A stretch of 64,000 bases of DNA from Solanum dulcamara (lineage: Eukaryota > Streptophyta > Magnoliopsida > Solanales > Solanaceae). Under the pieces are notes generated by a model. The model was not told the DNA's origin, ran no database searches, and worked only from the letters and a program-made list of their open reading frames with translations. Position 1 is the first letter of the stretch. Each line of letters starts with the position of its first letter. Shown here piece by piece: positions 43,395 to 56,562 of the stretch. The translations under genes and the position numbers were made by a program. Where the stretch lies: contig NC_077240.1 in assembly GCF_947179165.1 (NCBI RefSeq), forward strand, positions 7,490,001-7,554,000, in the 5' to 3' direction.

Positions 43395-43403
43395 TGGGCC
43401 TCG

Positions 43404-44605
43404 ATATTGGGCTACTCTGTATTGTGAGCAGGCCCAATGGAAAATTGAACTAATCCTCCATACATTAAAGACTTTAATTTATAGCAACAATGTTTAAAAT
43501 GAAAAATTGGTTTGACATTTTCAGTTGGGAAGTCATAGAGGAGAGCAAAAGTTATAACTATCATTTTATAATACATCAACGTACAAAAATTGTATTAGTT
43601 ACAAGGCGTTTATCAATTGTTTGTATTGTTCAGTTATATATGGATCAATTGCTTATATAACAATCATAAAAGTAATAGAAAAACACCTTTTATCTAGTAA
43701 TACGAGTATTTTCATTCTCAATTACTCCACTCTAGGTGGGCTATTAATTATTTGTAATTTTTCAAGTTAATATTTTCCATTTATGTATTCAACCAACTCA
43801 TTTTCTTTTCAATAACTAGAGGCTTAATAGAATAAACATTTGATTTGTACTCCGATCCAATCTACTTTGAAGGACAATGTTAATAAGTGCACATATAGAC
43901 CGCTATTTAAGTTGAAGGAAAAATATTTTTTTAAAAAATAAATATATGCTAGTCGGTTCAAAATCAATTTCACACTTACAAATTTGAAGTTGAAAAAAAA
44001 TTGTGTCGAGATTTAAACCTGCTAGAACACATATTCAGACAAAATGTCTAAAGTTTAGCATATTAATTGACATTCCAAAATTTCAGACATCTATCTAAAC
44101 TTTGATAATATATTCATTTCATTTCACCTACAGTCCCATAATCTTTTTTCACTCATGAGTCATGACACCTACGTCATGCAGTTCATCACCCAAAATTTAA
44201 ACGTTTCTTCATATAAAAAACAATCATAAAGAAACAAAGGGAAGTAAGATTTATTAAATTGGTTTAATTTTAAAGTAACAACAGTACGACCAACAATTAA
44301 AGATTCTTGAAGAACAAATTCACCCGAAAAAGGAACAATATATACCTGTATATAACCATATGATACAAAAAGCATTCAGAACCAACTTAATTGGGCCTGC
44401 CCTGCTTTTGCCAACAAATTAAACACCCCCAACCCTAATAATTAACTACTAATACATAGTACTCATTATATTCCTACATCTCTTTGTCACAAAACACCTA
44501 TCCTTAAATAAGCAGAAAGAATAATACAAAGGTAAAAGTAAAGCACTATATTGAATTAATTCAAGCAACTTGCCAAGAGGACCATTATATAAAAATGAAA
44601 ATTGG
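43404..44605. other. Intergenic, 3' side of receptor kinase gene
   Basis: AT-rich spacer containing the 3' UTR of the BAM3-like gene at its right side. No other gene is recognised. Confidence 0.4.
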
Positions 44606-47600
44606 TTAGACCAAAAGTTCTTTCCGAATCTTCGGACAAGTAGTTTGATCATTCTCAAGGCTTTTTAACTTTTGTAAAACAACTTTCGAAGACGATGGTT
44701 GATGATACTCTGGGGATTGTCGAGGGAACTCTGATAACATTTGAATGACTTCCCTCATTGTTGGACGTTCTACACTATTTTCTTGGATGCAAAGCATAGC
44801 AATAAAGAACAAATGCATGGCTTCATCTTCAGGCACAGTGGTTAACCTTGGATCCACAATGTGTGTTACTTGTTCTCTTTTACAATTTGTCACTTTCTTG
44901 CTCCATTGCACTATGTCCACTCCGTCTCCGAATTCACCCACCGGACGACGCCCCGTGATGAGCTCCAATAGAACCACACCAAAACTATAAACATCACTCT
45001 TTTCATCTACTCTCAATGTGTATGCATATTCTGTAACCAATTTTAAAAAAATTAGGTTAACAATTATTTATGACAATGTATATACAAATTTAATATTGAC
45101 ATAATCAAAATTATTAAATATTTACATTATACGTAATATTTTTTACACTATCAGATTACATTGACAAGCAACAACAAATGACACTTACATAACTATAAAG
45201 TACTAACTGATATTACTCGCATGACGAGAAGTCAAAATTCGATATCTATAGATTTTGAATTTGTCACTGACTTTATCTGAGGTTATACCTAAAAATTGTA
45301 AAAATATATTACTATATACTCCATTTAGTTGATGTGTACAAGTTGAATTCCTTTTTAAGAAGTGCATGTTGAGTTGGCAAGCACGACAATCGACAGGGCC
45401 CTATTATCTTTGTGTGTCAGTCAAGTCAGATTTTTGACCCACTTTTGCAGACTGATCTTCTATTGGGCCCCCACTCTCTATGGCACAGAAATTAAGTGTT
45501 CTCTCGTAAAACGGGCCCTTGATACGAATTACGATTACCCAAAAAATTCCAACAAAGCCCTAAACTCTCTGCCTTTAATCACGGGTGATCTTGGGCCTCT
45601 TCACTTTAGCCCAACCAGGCAATTCCCGTAAGACGTCGTTTTCGAGTTTGTAAACTACCTAACTAAGAAAGAAAATGATTTATCCTAAAATTATTTTTTC
45701 CTGTCAAAGTTAGTACTTACAAACAACAAAAAGGACTAAGAAAATAAAAGGTGGATTTTATGAGCGATTGATAAGACTAATTGTTGGGTATTATAAGTCA
45801 GTCGGCCAAAGAATTATTGGCATTTATTTGTACGACCATGCAAATATCACTCTGTCAGAGTAGCCATGTCTAGATACCTAACTAAATTAACTAAACAAGG
45901 TACATATATATGATTTTACACAAAAAATTGTCCCCCATATACATTAATGTGTATTTTGACATGTCGTATCAAGTTGCATTTTAATATTCAGGTTATTAAT
46001 TTCACTTATCATCATGAACGTTAGAAGTTAAAAGTATCATACCAGGGGCAATGTAACCATAGGAGCCAGCAACAGCCGACATACATTCTGAGGCACCACC
46101 ATCTACCAAGAATTTAGCTAGTCCAAAATCAGCAACATGAGCTTCAAAGTTTGAATTCAGCAAAATGTTGTTGGATTTGACATCTCTGTGAACGATCAAT
46201 GGCGAACAATCGTGGTGAAGATAACACAATCCTTTAGCAGCTTCCATAGCAATTTTGTACCTCAAATTCCAGCTAAGGAATCCGCCTTTTTTCCCGTGCA
46301 ACGCCTCTCCTAAGCTACCATTCCTCATGTACTCATACACAAGGAGATTCGTTTCCTTGTTGGAACAAAAGGCAACTAGTCTTACAATGTTTCTGTGTCG
46401 AATGTTGCCTAGTGTCCGAATCTCCGCTCTGAAACCATGATCATGGCTATTGTTTCCAAAACCAAGCAGCTTTTTCACTGCAATTTCAACCCCATTTGGC
46501 ATTTTCCCGTGGTACACAATCCCGGCTCCTCCTCTGCCTATCACATTGCCGTCTTTTACACATTCAAGAACATTAGCAACACTGAAATCAACCTTCTGGA
46601 ATGCTGTCATTTTCCAAGAATCCGTGCCTGTTTTCTTGAAAGACTTGGCCTTTATGATAGCTGCAGCTGCAAAGACTAGGGAACAGATTAACAACCCGAG
46701 GGCGAAGATCAGCTTGAAATCTCCATGAGACTTTCCAGGTGGATCAGTGATTAGTGTGAAGTTACAAGGGTTGTTCAATAATGAACCACAGAGACGAGGA
46801 TTGCCCGCGAAAGAAGTAGCATTGAAGTATGCAAATTGGCCTGACTCTGGCAGCTTGCCTGATAGATCATTGAATGAGAAATCAGCAGTAGTTAGGCTTC
46901 TCATGGTGCCAATTGACTTGGGTATGGTCTCATTCAAGTGGTTTCTCGACAAGTTCAAGTAGTTCAAGATTCGGATTTCGGATACTCGAGGTGGAATTGA
47001 GCCAGAGAAATTGTTCTGGCTCAAGTCTAGATAGGTCAAGTGAACACAATTGCCTATTTCAGGGGGAATTTCACCAGAAAGATAGTTTTGACTGAGGTCA
47101 ATTTTTAAAGCTTGTGAGAGTTGACCTATAGAAGGAGGAATAGGACCAGAGAATTGGTTCCCTCCAAGTGAAAGGATTTGAAGGGAAGAGAAATTAGAGA
47201 GGGAAAATGGTAAAGAACCTGAAAGTTGATTGTTTGATAAATTCAACTGACCCAATTTAGCTGGCTTTGAAGAAGTGTTAAGATTTTCTGATAAGGTACC
47301 AGACAAGTAGTTGTTCTGCAGCTCAACTAAGTTAAGCTCAGGCATGTAAATGAATCCATTTGGGATGCTACCATTCAAGTAGTTTTGTCCCAATCTCACC
47401 CTAACAAGACTTGAACATGTGCCTAAATCCTCTGGAATTGGACCAAAGAGGAAATTCTTGAGTAAAATCAAGATTCTGAGTTGATTAGAGGCACACAAAT
47501 CTTTAGGAATTGTACCAGTGAGCTTGTTTGAAGACAAATCAAGCTCTTGTAGCTTCTCATTTTGGCCCAACTTCTCGGGGATTATACCGGTGAAGTTGTT

Positions 47601-48644
47601 CATCCAGAGACCAAGAACCTTCAGCTCTGGATAATCAGCGATGAAATCCGGTATAGAACCATGTAATTTGTTCATGAACAGGTTGAAAAGACTTAGCTGC
47701 TGGAGGTTAATAAGCTCAAATGGGATTTCACCGGTAAGTGCATTGGCTGAAAGATCAAGATTGACTAAGCCAGTGAGGTTGCCTAGTTCCTTTGGAATTG
47801 GACCTGAAAGAAGATTGATATGTAGAAAAAGTGTGTTTAACAATTTCAAGTTCCCTAATTCAGGAGGAATTGGACCATCCAATTCACAGTTAGAAATATC
47901 CATGTGAACAAGATTCTCCAACTTGCCAAATTCCTTAGGAATCCCACCTACAAAAACATTGAAATATCCCAAGTAAATCTCTTTCAAGTTGGTGAGATTC
48001 CCCAAGGCTCTAGGGATTCTTCCATGCAGGTCATTTCCAGCAAGTTGTAAGTACTCCAACCCAATCAAATCCCCATAACTCTCGGGGATTCTTCCGTAGA
48101 AATAATTGCCACCCAAATCTAAATACTTGAGTTTCTTCAGGCTCACTACTCCTACAGGAAGGAAAGATGAGAAATTATTGTTGTAAGCATCAAGAATCTC
48201 CAAATTAGCCAAACTTGTGTAGTTCCAATCAAGATTCCCACTGAACATGTTGTTTGAAATGTTGAGAGACTGAAGGCTCTTCATGTTCTCAATCTTTATT
48301 TCACCAGTGAAGTTGTTGCCATCAATTGAAAGCTCCACAAGCATATCTAGGCTTGAAATAGCAGGGGAAACAGAGCCATAAAGCTCCATATTTGACAAAT
48401 TTATCGATACTACTCGACCTTGTAAGCATTTGATTCCCACCCAAGAACAAACTGAGCTAGGATTTGAAGTATCCCATGAGCTCAAAGCAGGATTTGAGAA
48501 GTCAAATCCTTGTTTTAGGCTTAACAAGGCATGAAAATCAGTGCTAGTAGAAGAGGAAGAGGAAGAGGAAGAAATGGAAGTACCTACAAGAGTTAAGAGT
48601 GTGACAAGAATAAGTGGCAACATATTTTCTTGGAAGTTTTTCAT
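44606..48644 (-). CDS. BAM3: BAM3-like LRR receptor kinase
   Basis: Two exons on the minus strand (46043-48644 and 44606-45030) separated by a 1012-bp intron encode 1008 residues. A signal peptide (about 1-24) is followed by a Ser run, then an LRR N-terminal cap. About twenty leucine-rich repeats follow (for example [20 protein letters not shown]), with a closing Cys pair. One membrane segment lies at about 643-666 ([20 protein letters not shown]). The kinase domain has the GRGGAG loop (~703), the Lys in IAVKKLL, HRD (~819) and DFG (~839), so it is an active RD-type kinase. The intron splits the activation-segment motif GYIAP|EYAYT, the usual place in LRR class XI. It most resembles BAM3, the phloem CLE-peptide receptor, especially in the C-terminus ([16 protein letters not shown]). 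BAM1/2 and CLV1 are the main alternatives. Confidence 0.9.
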
Positions 48645-49544
48645 GGAAAGTGAATTTGGAAGGACTTGAAGAAGAAAAAAATGGAGTTATTATGAGGCTT
48701 TAAGGCAATGTAAAAGGAGGGAAAAGTTAAGGGAATCTGAGAAACTTCAGGTGTAGATAGATTTAAAGAATCAAACATCTTCAAAAGAAAGAAAGTGAGT
48801 CTTCAAGATCAAGGAAGAAGCTAAGCTTCCCCTTTTCCTCTCTTTGCTTTTTTCCTTTTTAACTCTCACTGATGAACACATCAAAGAGAAGATCAAAGTT
48901 AGTTTTTAGCCTAAATTAAATGGTATTTTCTTTTAACTGTTAAGTGTATATATGCAGTAATGAATTACTTATTCGAGCAAAGTATAACAAAGAAAAGAAA
49001 AAAAGCAGGTCCCTACTGACTTTAAAAAACAGCCGTTGGATGAAAAAACAGAAATTTAAAGTTGAGATTATGAAAAAAAAAAAAAAAAGTAAAGTTGATA
49101 CTATACTCTTATCTTTCTCACACTCTACATTATTCAATATGACAAGAATACCCTTTAACTTTAAGTGGAAAAGACACTTTAATTTAAGTGAGAGATGATG
49201 AAATTGCACTTTCAAATCATTCATGAAGGAATGGCTGAGTTGGTCTCAATTTTCTGATATGATGATGATAAGTATGGATAAAGGTTTTTAGCCATGGCAA
49301 TAAAATAACTCAAAGAAACAGGTAAAAGGTGTGTGTATATGTAATCAATGCATGCCACTATTACAGAGTAAATGTTGACCCAAAATTGATAATGATTAAT
49401 GACACATAATGGAGAATATAGATTTAGTATGTGCTAGCTAACCAAGCTAGCTAGCTACTGTCTGATCTGATCATATAGAGAATATAATTTAGGGTGCAAA
49501 GAAGCATTCTCATCTAAGGATTTTTTATAAAATATATTATGCAT
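48645..49544 (-). promoter_or_regulatory. Upstream region of BAM3-like gene
   Basis: About 0.9 kb between the receptor kinase start and the copia element. It contains the 5' UTR and proximal promoter by position. A cluster of gctagc palindromes occurs at 49434-49455. No other gene is recognised. Confidence 0.45.
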
Positions 49545-49549
49545 GTATT

Positions 49550-49826
49550 TGTTAAAGAACAAATGAACTAATGGATTTTTCACTTGAAATATTTGTGGAT
49601 TGTCAATTTGAATTATTTGTGTGGATTGTCCACTTGAAATATTTGTTTAATTTAAGTGGTATTTTACTTCATCTTTTTTTGGCTATAAATAAGCTATTAC
49701 TCTTTAATGTAAAAATATACAAAAAAGAAGAGGAGAATTTCTACTACTCTTTCTATATTAATACTCTCTTTATATTCTCTTGCTCTTCTTCCTTTATAAA
49801 ACTGTCAAGTTAGTTAGTTTATAATA
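49550..49826 (+). repeat. 5' LTR of copia element
   Basis: Aligns with 53934-54205. Begins tgttaaagaacaaatg and ends ataata where the partner ends ataaca. Three short subrepeats occupy its first 100 bp. Confidence 0.88.
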
Positions 49827-49939
49827 CGTTATCAGCACGAAACTCTAATTTTTCAGAAAATTAACTTCTATATCAGATATATCTACTAAAGAAATTTAAT
49901 TTTTAAGTTGTCTTTGTTACTTTCAAATTAATTTTCATC

Positions 49940-50982
49940 ATGTCAAAATTGGAATTTGTGGCACTTGATATTTCTGGTAAAAATTATTTGTCATGGGTAC
50001 TTGATGCTAAAATCCACCTTACCGCTAAGGGTCTTGGTGATGCTATAATTGAAGGAAATATAGCATCAAGTCAGGATAAAACAAAGGCTATGATTTTCCT
50101 TCGTCATTATCTAGATGAAAGTCTGAAAATGGAATACTTGACAGTGAAAGATCCACTTGAATTGTGGAAGACTTAAAAGTGAGGTATGACCACCTCAGGG
50201 CAACGATATTGCCAAGGGCTCGTTGTAAGTGGATGCACTTACAGTTTCAAGATTTTAAAACTGTAATTGAGTATAATTCTGTTATATTTAGAATAACTTC
50301 CCAATTAAAATTATATGGGGAAACTATAAATGATGAGGACATGTTAGAAAAGACACTAACTATTTTTCATGCCTCTAATGTAATATTACAGCAGCAATAC
50401 CATGAAAAGGGTTTTAAAAAATACTCTGAATTGATCTCATGCCTTCTGGTGGCTGAGCAACATAATGTCCTTTTAATGAAAAATCATGAAGCACATCCCA
50501 CTGGAATTGCTCCGTTATCGAAGACAAATATGATAAAAGCACATGGTCAGTCTGAGAGAAGACAAAATAAAAATCATGGCCACAATAATGTGCGTGGACG
50601 TGGCAATGACAGAAGACGATATAATAATCATCGTGGTGGTGGTCAACATAAAAGGGAGAACAATATCAGTTCTCAAAATGGCCTTTCAAGAAGTAACTGT
50701 CATCGTTGTGGTATGAAAGACCACTGAAAAAATGAATGTCGAACGCCTGAGCATTTTGTAAGACTTTATCAAAATTATTTCAAAAGAAAGACAAATAGAG
50801 GTGGTGCCTCTTCTTCTAATGCTCGGATAGAGTCATACTTGACGTTCGAAAATAATATTGAGGCAAGGTTTTTGCATAATGATAATATTAAAGCAAATCT
50901 GACTTTGAGGAATGATGATTTTAATGACCTCAATGATATTACTCATTTGGAGGTTGAAGATTTTTTTAAGGATCTTAATTGA
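49940..50982 (+). pseudogene. Broken copia gag
   Basis: Starts MSKLEFVALDISGKNYLSW, the N-terminal signature of this copia gag family. The frame shifts near 50165 (ELWKT then stop, versus a frame giving DLKVRYDHL). The zinc knuckle CHRCGMKDH is cut by TGA at 50725-50727 where a Trp codon is expected, then NEC continues it. A basic RNA-binding region (HNNVRGRGNDRRRYNNHRGG) precedes the knuckle. It ends at a stop at 50980-50982. Confidence 0.85.
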
Positions 50983-50999
50983 TGTTTAATTTCATATTT

Positions 51000-51835
51000 T
51001 TCAATATGTTGTCATTTTTATGTATTTTGAATTATCGTGTTTTTACGTTTATGTATTTGAAAAAAAAAATGATAAAAAAATAAGAATAAAAATAATAATA
51101 ATTAAAAAAAATCAGGGCCACATTTTTATGATAATTGTATATTGTTTATTACATTATGTTATTTTACAATGTTGTAATTAATTACTATTGGTGTGCTATT
51201 ATTTAATCTTAATATCATATTGTTACTAAAAAATAATATTCGCTTTATTTAATGTCATTATACTAATTGTTTATTCTTGTTAATATTTTAGACATTAATA
51301 TTATATAATGATTGTATTATTTTTGCCAATAAACAAATTATCTATACATGATGAATAATATTATATTAATGTTTTATAATTTTATTTATTTTATATTTGT
51401 TTTTATTACTTATGTATAATATTTATTTAAGGTTAATAAGTATATATTGCCATAAACATTTTGAATTCTAAGTTCATTAAACTAATTCACTAGTAAATTA
51501 TTAATTTATATAAAATTATGTTTATTATTAATGTGTCACACCTTAGTTTGTTAATTCTTATTCTAATAATTTGGTACGTTAGGTTCATATTATCAATCAT
51601 TTTTCTGTGTTACAAATTCATTAATATATAATTTCATAAACTAAATTATTGTAACATTCATCATAATTGAATCATATAATTTTTTTAAATTCTAAATTAC
51701 CATAATTTAACTTTTAAGAAAAAAGGGGACTTATATTTTTCTAGCAATATTGTTACTTATTTTATTTCTTATAATGCATTTTTATTTTATGAAGATAAAT
51801 AAGTTTTTCAGTTTTCAATTGGATTCAAGATGAAT
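51000..51835. other. AT-rich spacer replacing protease/integrase
   Basis: More than 80% A+T by eye, with no conserved coding content. It lies where protease and integrase should be in a copia element. It could be a native spacer joined to a deletion or an unrelated filler sequence. Confidence 0.5.
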
Positions 51836-51837
51836 AA

Positions 51838-53653
51838 TGGAGACAAGTGCTCAAGAAGAGCCTAGAGACACAACAAATGGTAATACTACCGAGGAGGTCC
51901 AATTACCTGAAAATAATGAGAATGAAGAAATCTCAATAAGTTATGTCTCGACAGGAAAATGGTGGAACTAAAATGATATTGCGGTCGATAATATTTTTGC
52001 TTATAATGTTGCCATTGAGATAATGCAACAAGATAAGGATCTTGAACCAAAATCTGTCGATGAATGCAGACAGAGAAATGATTGGCCAAATTGGAAGGAT
52101 GCAATTCAAGTAGAGTTAACTTCACTTGAAAAATGTGAAGTTTTCGGATCAATAATCCGAACACCTGAAGGTGTCAAGCCAGTAGGGAATAAATAGGTTT
52201 TTGTGCGTAAACGAAATAAAAAGGGTGAAGTCGTAAGATATAAAGCACGACTTGTAGCCCAAAGTTTTTCGCAAAAACCTGGCATTGACTATATGGAAAC
52301 ATATTTCCCTGTGGTGGATGCAATTACCTTCAGATATCTAATGAATTTGGCAGTTCTTGAAAAGCATGAAATGCACTTAATGGATGTGGTCACTGCTTAT
52401 TTATATGGCTCATTGGACCACGACATTTTTATGAAAATTCCCGAAGGGTTCAAAGTGCCTGAAACATACAAGGATTCTCGAGAAAATTGCTCAATAAAGC
52501 TTCAGAAATTCTTGTACGGGTTGAAACAGTTAGGACGAATGTGGTACAATCGTCTTAGCGAATATTTGCTAAAAGAAGAATATAAAAATGATCTAATTTG
52601 CCCTTGTATCTTTATGAGAAGGTCTGGATCTGAATTTTTCATAATAGCAATTTATGTTGATGATTTGAATATTATTGAAACTCCGGAAGAACTTTCAAAG
52701 GCAGTAAAATATCTGAAAAAGGAGTTTGAAATGAAAGACCTTGGAAAGACAAAATTTTGTCCTTGTCTACAAATTGAACATTTTACAAATGGGATATTTA
52801 TCCATCAGTCAACATATACTGAAAATATTTTAAAGAGGTTTTATATGGATAAAGCACATCCATTGAGTACCCCAATGGTCGTGAGATCTCTTGATATTAA
52901 TACAGATCTATTTCGACCTCATGAAAATGATGAAGAATTTATTGGTGCTGAAATACCATACCTTAGTGCAATTGGTGCATTAATGTATCTTGCCAACAAT
53001 TCTAGACCAGATATAGCATTCTCAGTAAACTTGTTAGCAAGATTTAGTTATCCCCAACACGAAGACACTGGAATGAAATTAAGCATATATTCAGATACCT
53101 TCGAGGTACCATTGATATGGAATTGTTTTACTCAAATAATTCCATGTCACAATTGATCGGTTACGCAGATGCAGAATATTTATCTGATCCCCATAAAGGT
53201 CGGTCGCAGACAGGCTATTTATTTACATGTGGTGGTACAGTTAGATCATGGCGTTCAACAAAGCAAACTATGGTTGCCACTTCCTCAAATCATGAAGAGA
53301 TAATATCCATTCATGAAGCAAGTCGAGAATGTGTTTGGTTAAGATCAATAACTCAACACATTCAAGAAACATGTGATTTTTCTTTGACAAAAGACGCTAC
53401 AACAATATTGTATGAAGACAATGCTGCATGTATAGCTCAACTGAAGGAAGGATACATCAAAGGAGACAGAACAAAACATATTTCACCAAAATTCTTTTTC
53501 ACTCATGATCTTCAAAAGAAGGGTGAAATAGATGTCCAACAAGTTCGTTCAAGTGACAATTTAACAGATATGTTTATCAAGGCATTGCCGACTTCAACCT
53601 TTAAGAAAATGAGATACAAAATTGGAATGCATCGTCTTCGAGATGTTAAGTGA
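51838..53653 (+). pseudogene. Broken copia RT and RNase H
   Basis: Copia pol C-terminal part. It has YKARLVAQSFSQKPGIDY, FLYGLKQLGRMWYNRLSEYL, the catalytic YVDD in IAIYVDDLNII, and the RNase H motifs YADAEYLSDPHKGRSQTGY and ATSSNHEE. In-frame stops interrupt it at about 51970 and 52194, and the frame shifts near 53070-53120. It cannot make a full polyprotein. Confidence 0.9.
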
Positions 53654-53933
53654 TGTTTTTATCAGGGGGAGCAAAATAAGCGCTGTACTTTTTTGCCCTT
53701 AGTCAAGGTTTTATTCCACCGGATTTTCCTGAAAAGATTTTTAATGAAGCAGCACTCAAGGCGTATTACCAGATGTGTGTACTCTTTTTCCTTCACTAGG
53801 CTTTTTCCCATTGGGTTTTTTCTAGTAAGGTTTTAACGAGGCACAACATCCATGGATGTTCAGAATAACTATGTATATTATTTATTTTAAAAAAAATTTT
53901 AAGACACATTTCACGTGAACATCCAAGGGAGAG

Positions 53934-54205
53934 TGGTAAAGAACAAATGGACTAATGGATTGTCCACTTGAAATATTTGTGGATTGTCCACTTGAATTAT
54001 TTGTGTGGATTGTCCACTTAAAATATTTGTTTAATTTAAGTGGTATTTTACTTCATCTTTTTTTGGCTATAAATAAGCTATCACTTGTAATGTAAGAATA
54101 TACACTGATAAGGAAAATATACACTGCTTTCTCAACTCTCTCTCCGTCTTCTGTTTTTCCTTCTTATTCTCATCTTATTTTGTAAAGTTAATTTACTTCA
54201 TAACA
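53934..54205 (+). repeat. 3' LTR of copia element
   Basis: Aligns with 49550-49826 with scattered differences and a diverged 3' third (ctgataaggaaaatatacac). Ends aca directly before the target duplication gtatt. Confidence 0.88.
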
Positions 54206-54661
54206 GTATTTAACTTGTTATAACATTATGACTTATCTGTTGTGTTATTACTATTCCATCTTATTATTAACAGTTAGTTATTGGAGAAGTTTTACTCTGT
54301 CTGTATATAAAAGAACTATTTTTCTATATTATAGACACTCATATGGATATACATGTTTGAAATTCTATTACTTCAATTTCCTTTGTGTCATATTTGACAC
54401 TAACAAAATATCCATCTAATATTATAATGACTTCCTTTTTGTTATTTTTTATATATAAATATAATAATGGTGTTTGGACTAGTTCGTGAATACTTTAATA
54501 ATCCCACAATTTTTGTTACTATCTGTAATTTCATGTTGTTTGGTTATCACATTATTTGGTTATTTGTTATTGTTTCTTGTTCTTTGAATAATTTAGATAT
54601 TAATTGATGATATGTCCTCTTTATTTCTCTATTTTTCTTTTCAAACTGCTTTGACATACAT

Positions 54662-54781
54662 TGCCTGAGCCAAAGGTTTTTCGAAAATAGTTTTGTACCT
54701 TCAAGAAGTAAAAGTAAGGTCTGTGTATACTCTACTGTTCTCAAAGCCTACTTGTGAAATTACACTAGATATATTGTTATT
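54662..54781 (+). mobile_element. Degenerate TS SINE / RTE-tail
   Basis: tgcctgagccaaaggttttt ... tacctt ... gtaaggtctgtgtatactct ... cctacttgtgaaattacact ... attgttatt follows the order of the RTE/TS-SINE 3' region (gagccgagggtctttcg, aaggtctgcgtaca, cacttgtgggattacac, gttgtt) with heavy decay. Confidence 0.65.
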
Positions 54782-56526
54782 ACATGCTATCTTTCACCCG
54801 GCATAAATAAGACTATAATGGCATCACAAATCCTCTTTGAACACATAATATTTATAATGTATAGGGTGAACAAGTAAATTATAGGTAGTGATGAACCTCT
54901 TTTCTTATCTTGGGGACAACTTTTTCTGCATGGGTTATTGTTCTGCAATAGATGAAATAATTAAGCTAGAAGTAGACTAGAAAAACACATTTTGTGTACT
55001 TCGTATAGAGTATCTTATAAGTATAATAAAAAGAGATTAATTTTCTAATCTCTAAAATTGTGATTCTTTTCTTACAGTACATACACTTCTTGAAGTTGGA
55101 GACATGTGCCTGCAACAAACACAGTAGTAAAAGATGATGATTATTAATATATCATTACAATGTTTTGTGAGGAATGATCAATATATAATTGTGTAGTATA
55201 GATAGGTTGCATGGAAGAAACAACCAGAGAAGCTTTTTTCATCTTTTATTGTATGGTAAACTTGCTTTATTCTTTTCTCTTCTTGATTGCCCTACTAGAA
55301 AAAATAAATTGGACCAATTTTCTATGAAAATTTGTGTATTATTTGAGCTTTATAAGAAGATGGAATAGTCCTAAAGAGAGGGCTGCAAAAGTTAAAGCAA
55401 GAGAGAGACTATATACACATTTGCTTTTGATCTTCCACGTCAAAAGTAAAGCAACAACAAGAGCAAAGAAAAAGGGGGAAAATAAAACAACTTGTTCATT
55501 TCCCTTCTAACTCTTCACATGGAAAAGCGTGCTCTTGTATTGTGTTTAACTTGGAACACATTCAAAGAAAAATCTATGGACCCAAATATGCATGGAAAAC
55601 AGTGCTGTGGCGCGGCAATATCTGTGTATATATGCAGTTCTAATACTGTCCCTTTAATTTATTTTTTTCCGTCCGATATCCGCTCTAGAGCCTCAGTTAT
55701 TTGAATTCGCTTTGGAAGTCTCACTTTAGAGTATAAAATGTTTTATACCAAGTGTAATTTCATTACACCTTAAACCTTTTTTACGGTAGTTCCAATAGTA
55801 TGACTTGAAAATGACGAGAGATTCAGAATACAAATCTCAATATAACAAAATAATGATCAATAATTCTTACTACATATCTACCTAACTTTTGGTGAATAGA
55901 GTATTAGAGTTATGCGATAGTTGTGTTGCTTGATAATGATAAATGACGAGTATAACTTGAGAACACAAATTTTAAAGTAAGAGTGTCTAATAGGAACTAC
56001 ACGTTATATATTATCATGTGTTAAGATGCTTAATTGGAATTAATAAATCATAGTTTTAAGTATCTAAATCAAATTTACCGACAAATTTAACAAGTTATCA
56101 ATGTATTCAATTTCAAAAAATTAAGGTACACGCAAATTAAATCTGACACCATAATTATTTAAAAGAAAAAAAGAAGTGTCCTTAGGCCATATATAGTACA
56201 GAATAGTGGAGTGGTTCCACTGATGCGTAAAACTCTCATGGCAAGGGTAGACTATTTTCAATATTGCTGGGGCAAACTAAGGGGGAGGTGCCCTTTTGAG
56301 GTGTCCCTGTCCATCAATTTGATGTGCAGATCTACTCTTCTGAAGGGTCACTTTCATGTGCCTATTATATATGGCCCTCTTATTAAAAACTAGCTAGAAG
56401 ATACATGGTGTCACAATTGATTCAACAATATGATCATCTTATATTTGCTTCAGGATCCAAATTAAAGTCCCATCATAGATAGCTTTCTTCTTCTTTTTCA
56501 CTTCAATTTCAACGCCACAATCAATT

Positions 56527-56562
<36 letters not shown>

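Larger units (their letters stand above)
49550..54205 (+). mobile_element. Internally deleted Ty1/copia retrotransposon
   Basis: LTRs lie at 49550-49826 and 53934-54205 (277 and 272 bp), starting TGTTAAAGAAC and TGGTAAAGAAC. The exact 5-bp duplication gtatt flanks the element (49545-49549, 54206-54210). A purine-rich tract (ccaagggagag) precedes the 3' LTR. After the 5' LTR comes cgttatcagcacga, probably the primer-binding region. gag and the RT/RNase H part of pol remain, both broken. The protease and integrase region is replaced by about 850 bp of AT-rich sequence. The LTRs differ at many positions, so the insertion is not recent. Each LTR contains three ~25-bp subrepeats (ggattgtccacttgaaatat). 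Confidence 0.92.

Noticed and set aside
46255..47907. Plus-strand ORFs across the receptor kinase exon
   Set aside because: They are antisense to LRR and kinase coding sequence and lack any family motif.
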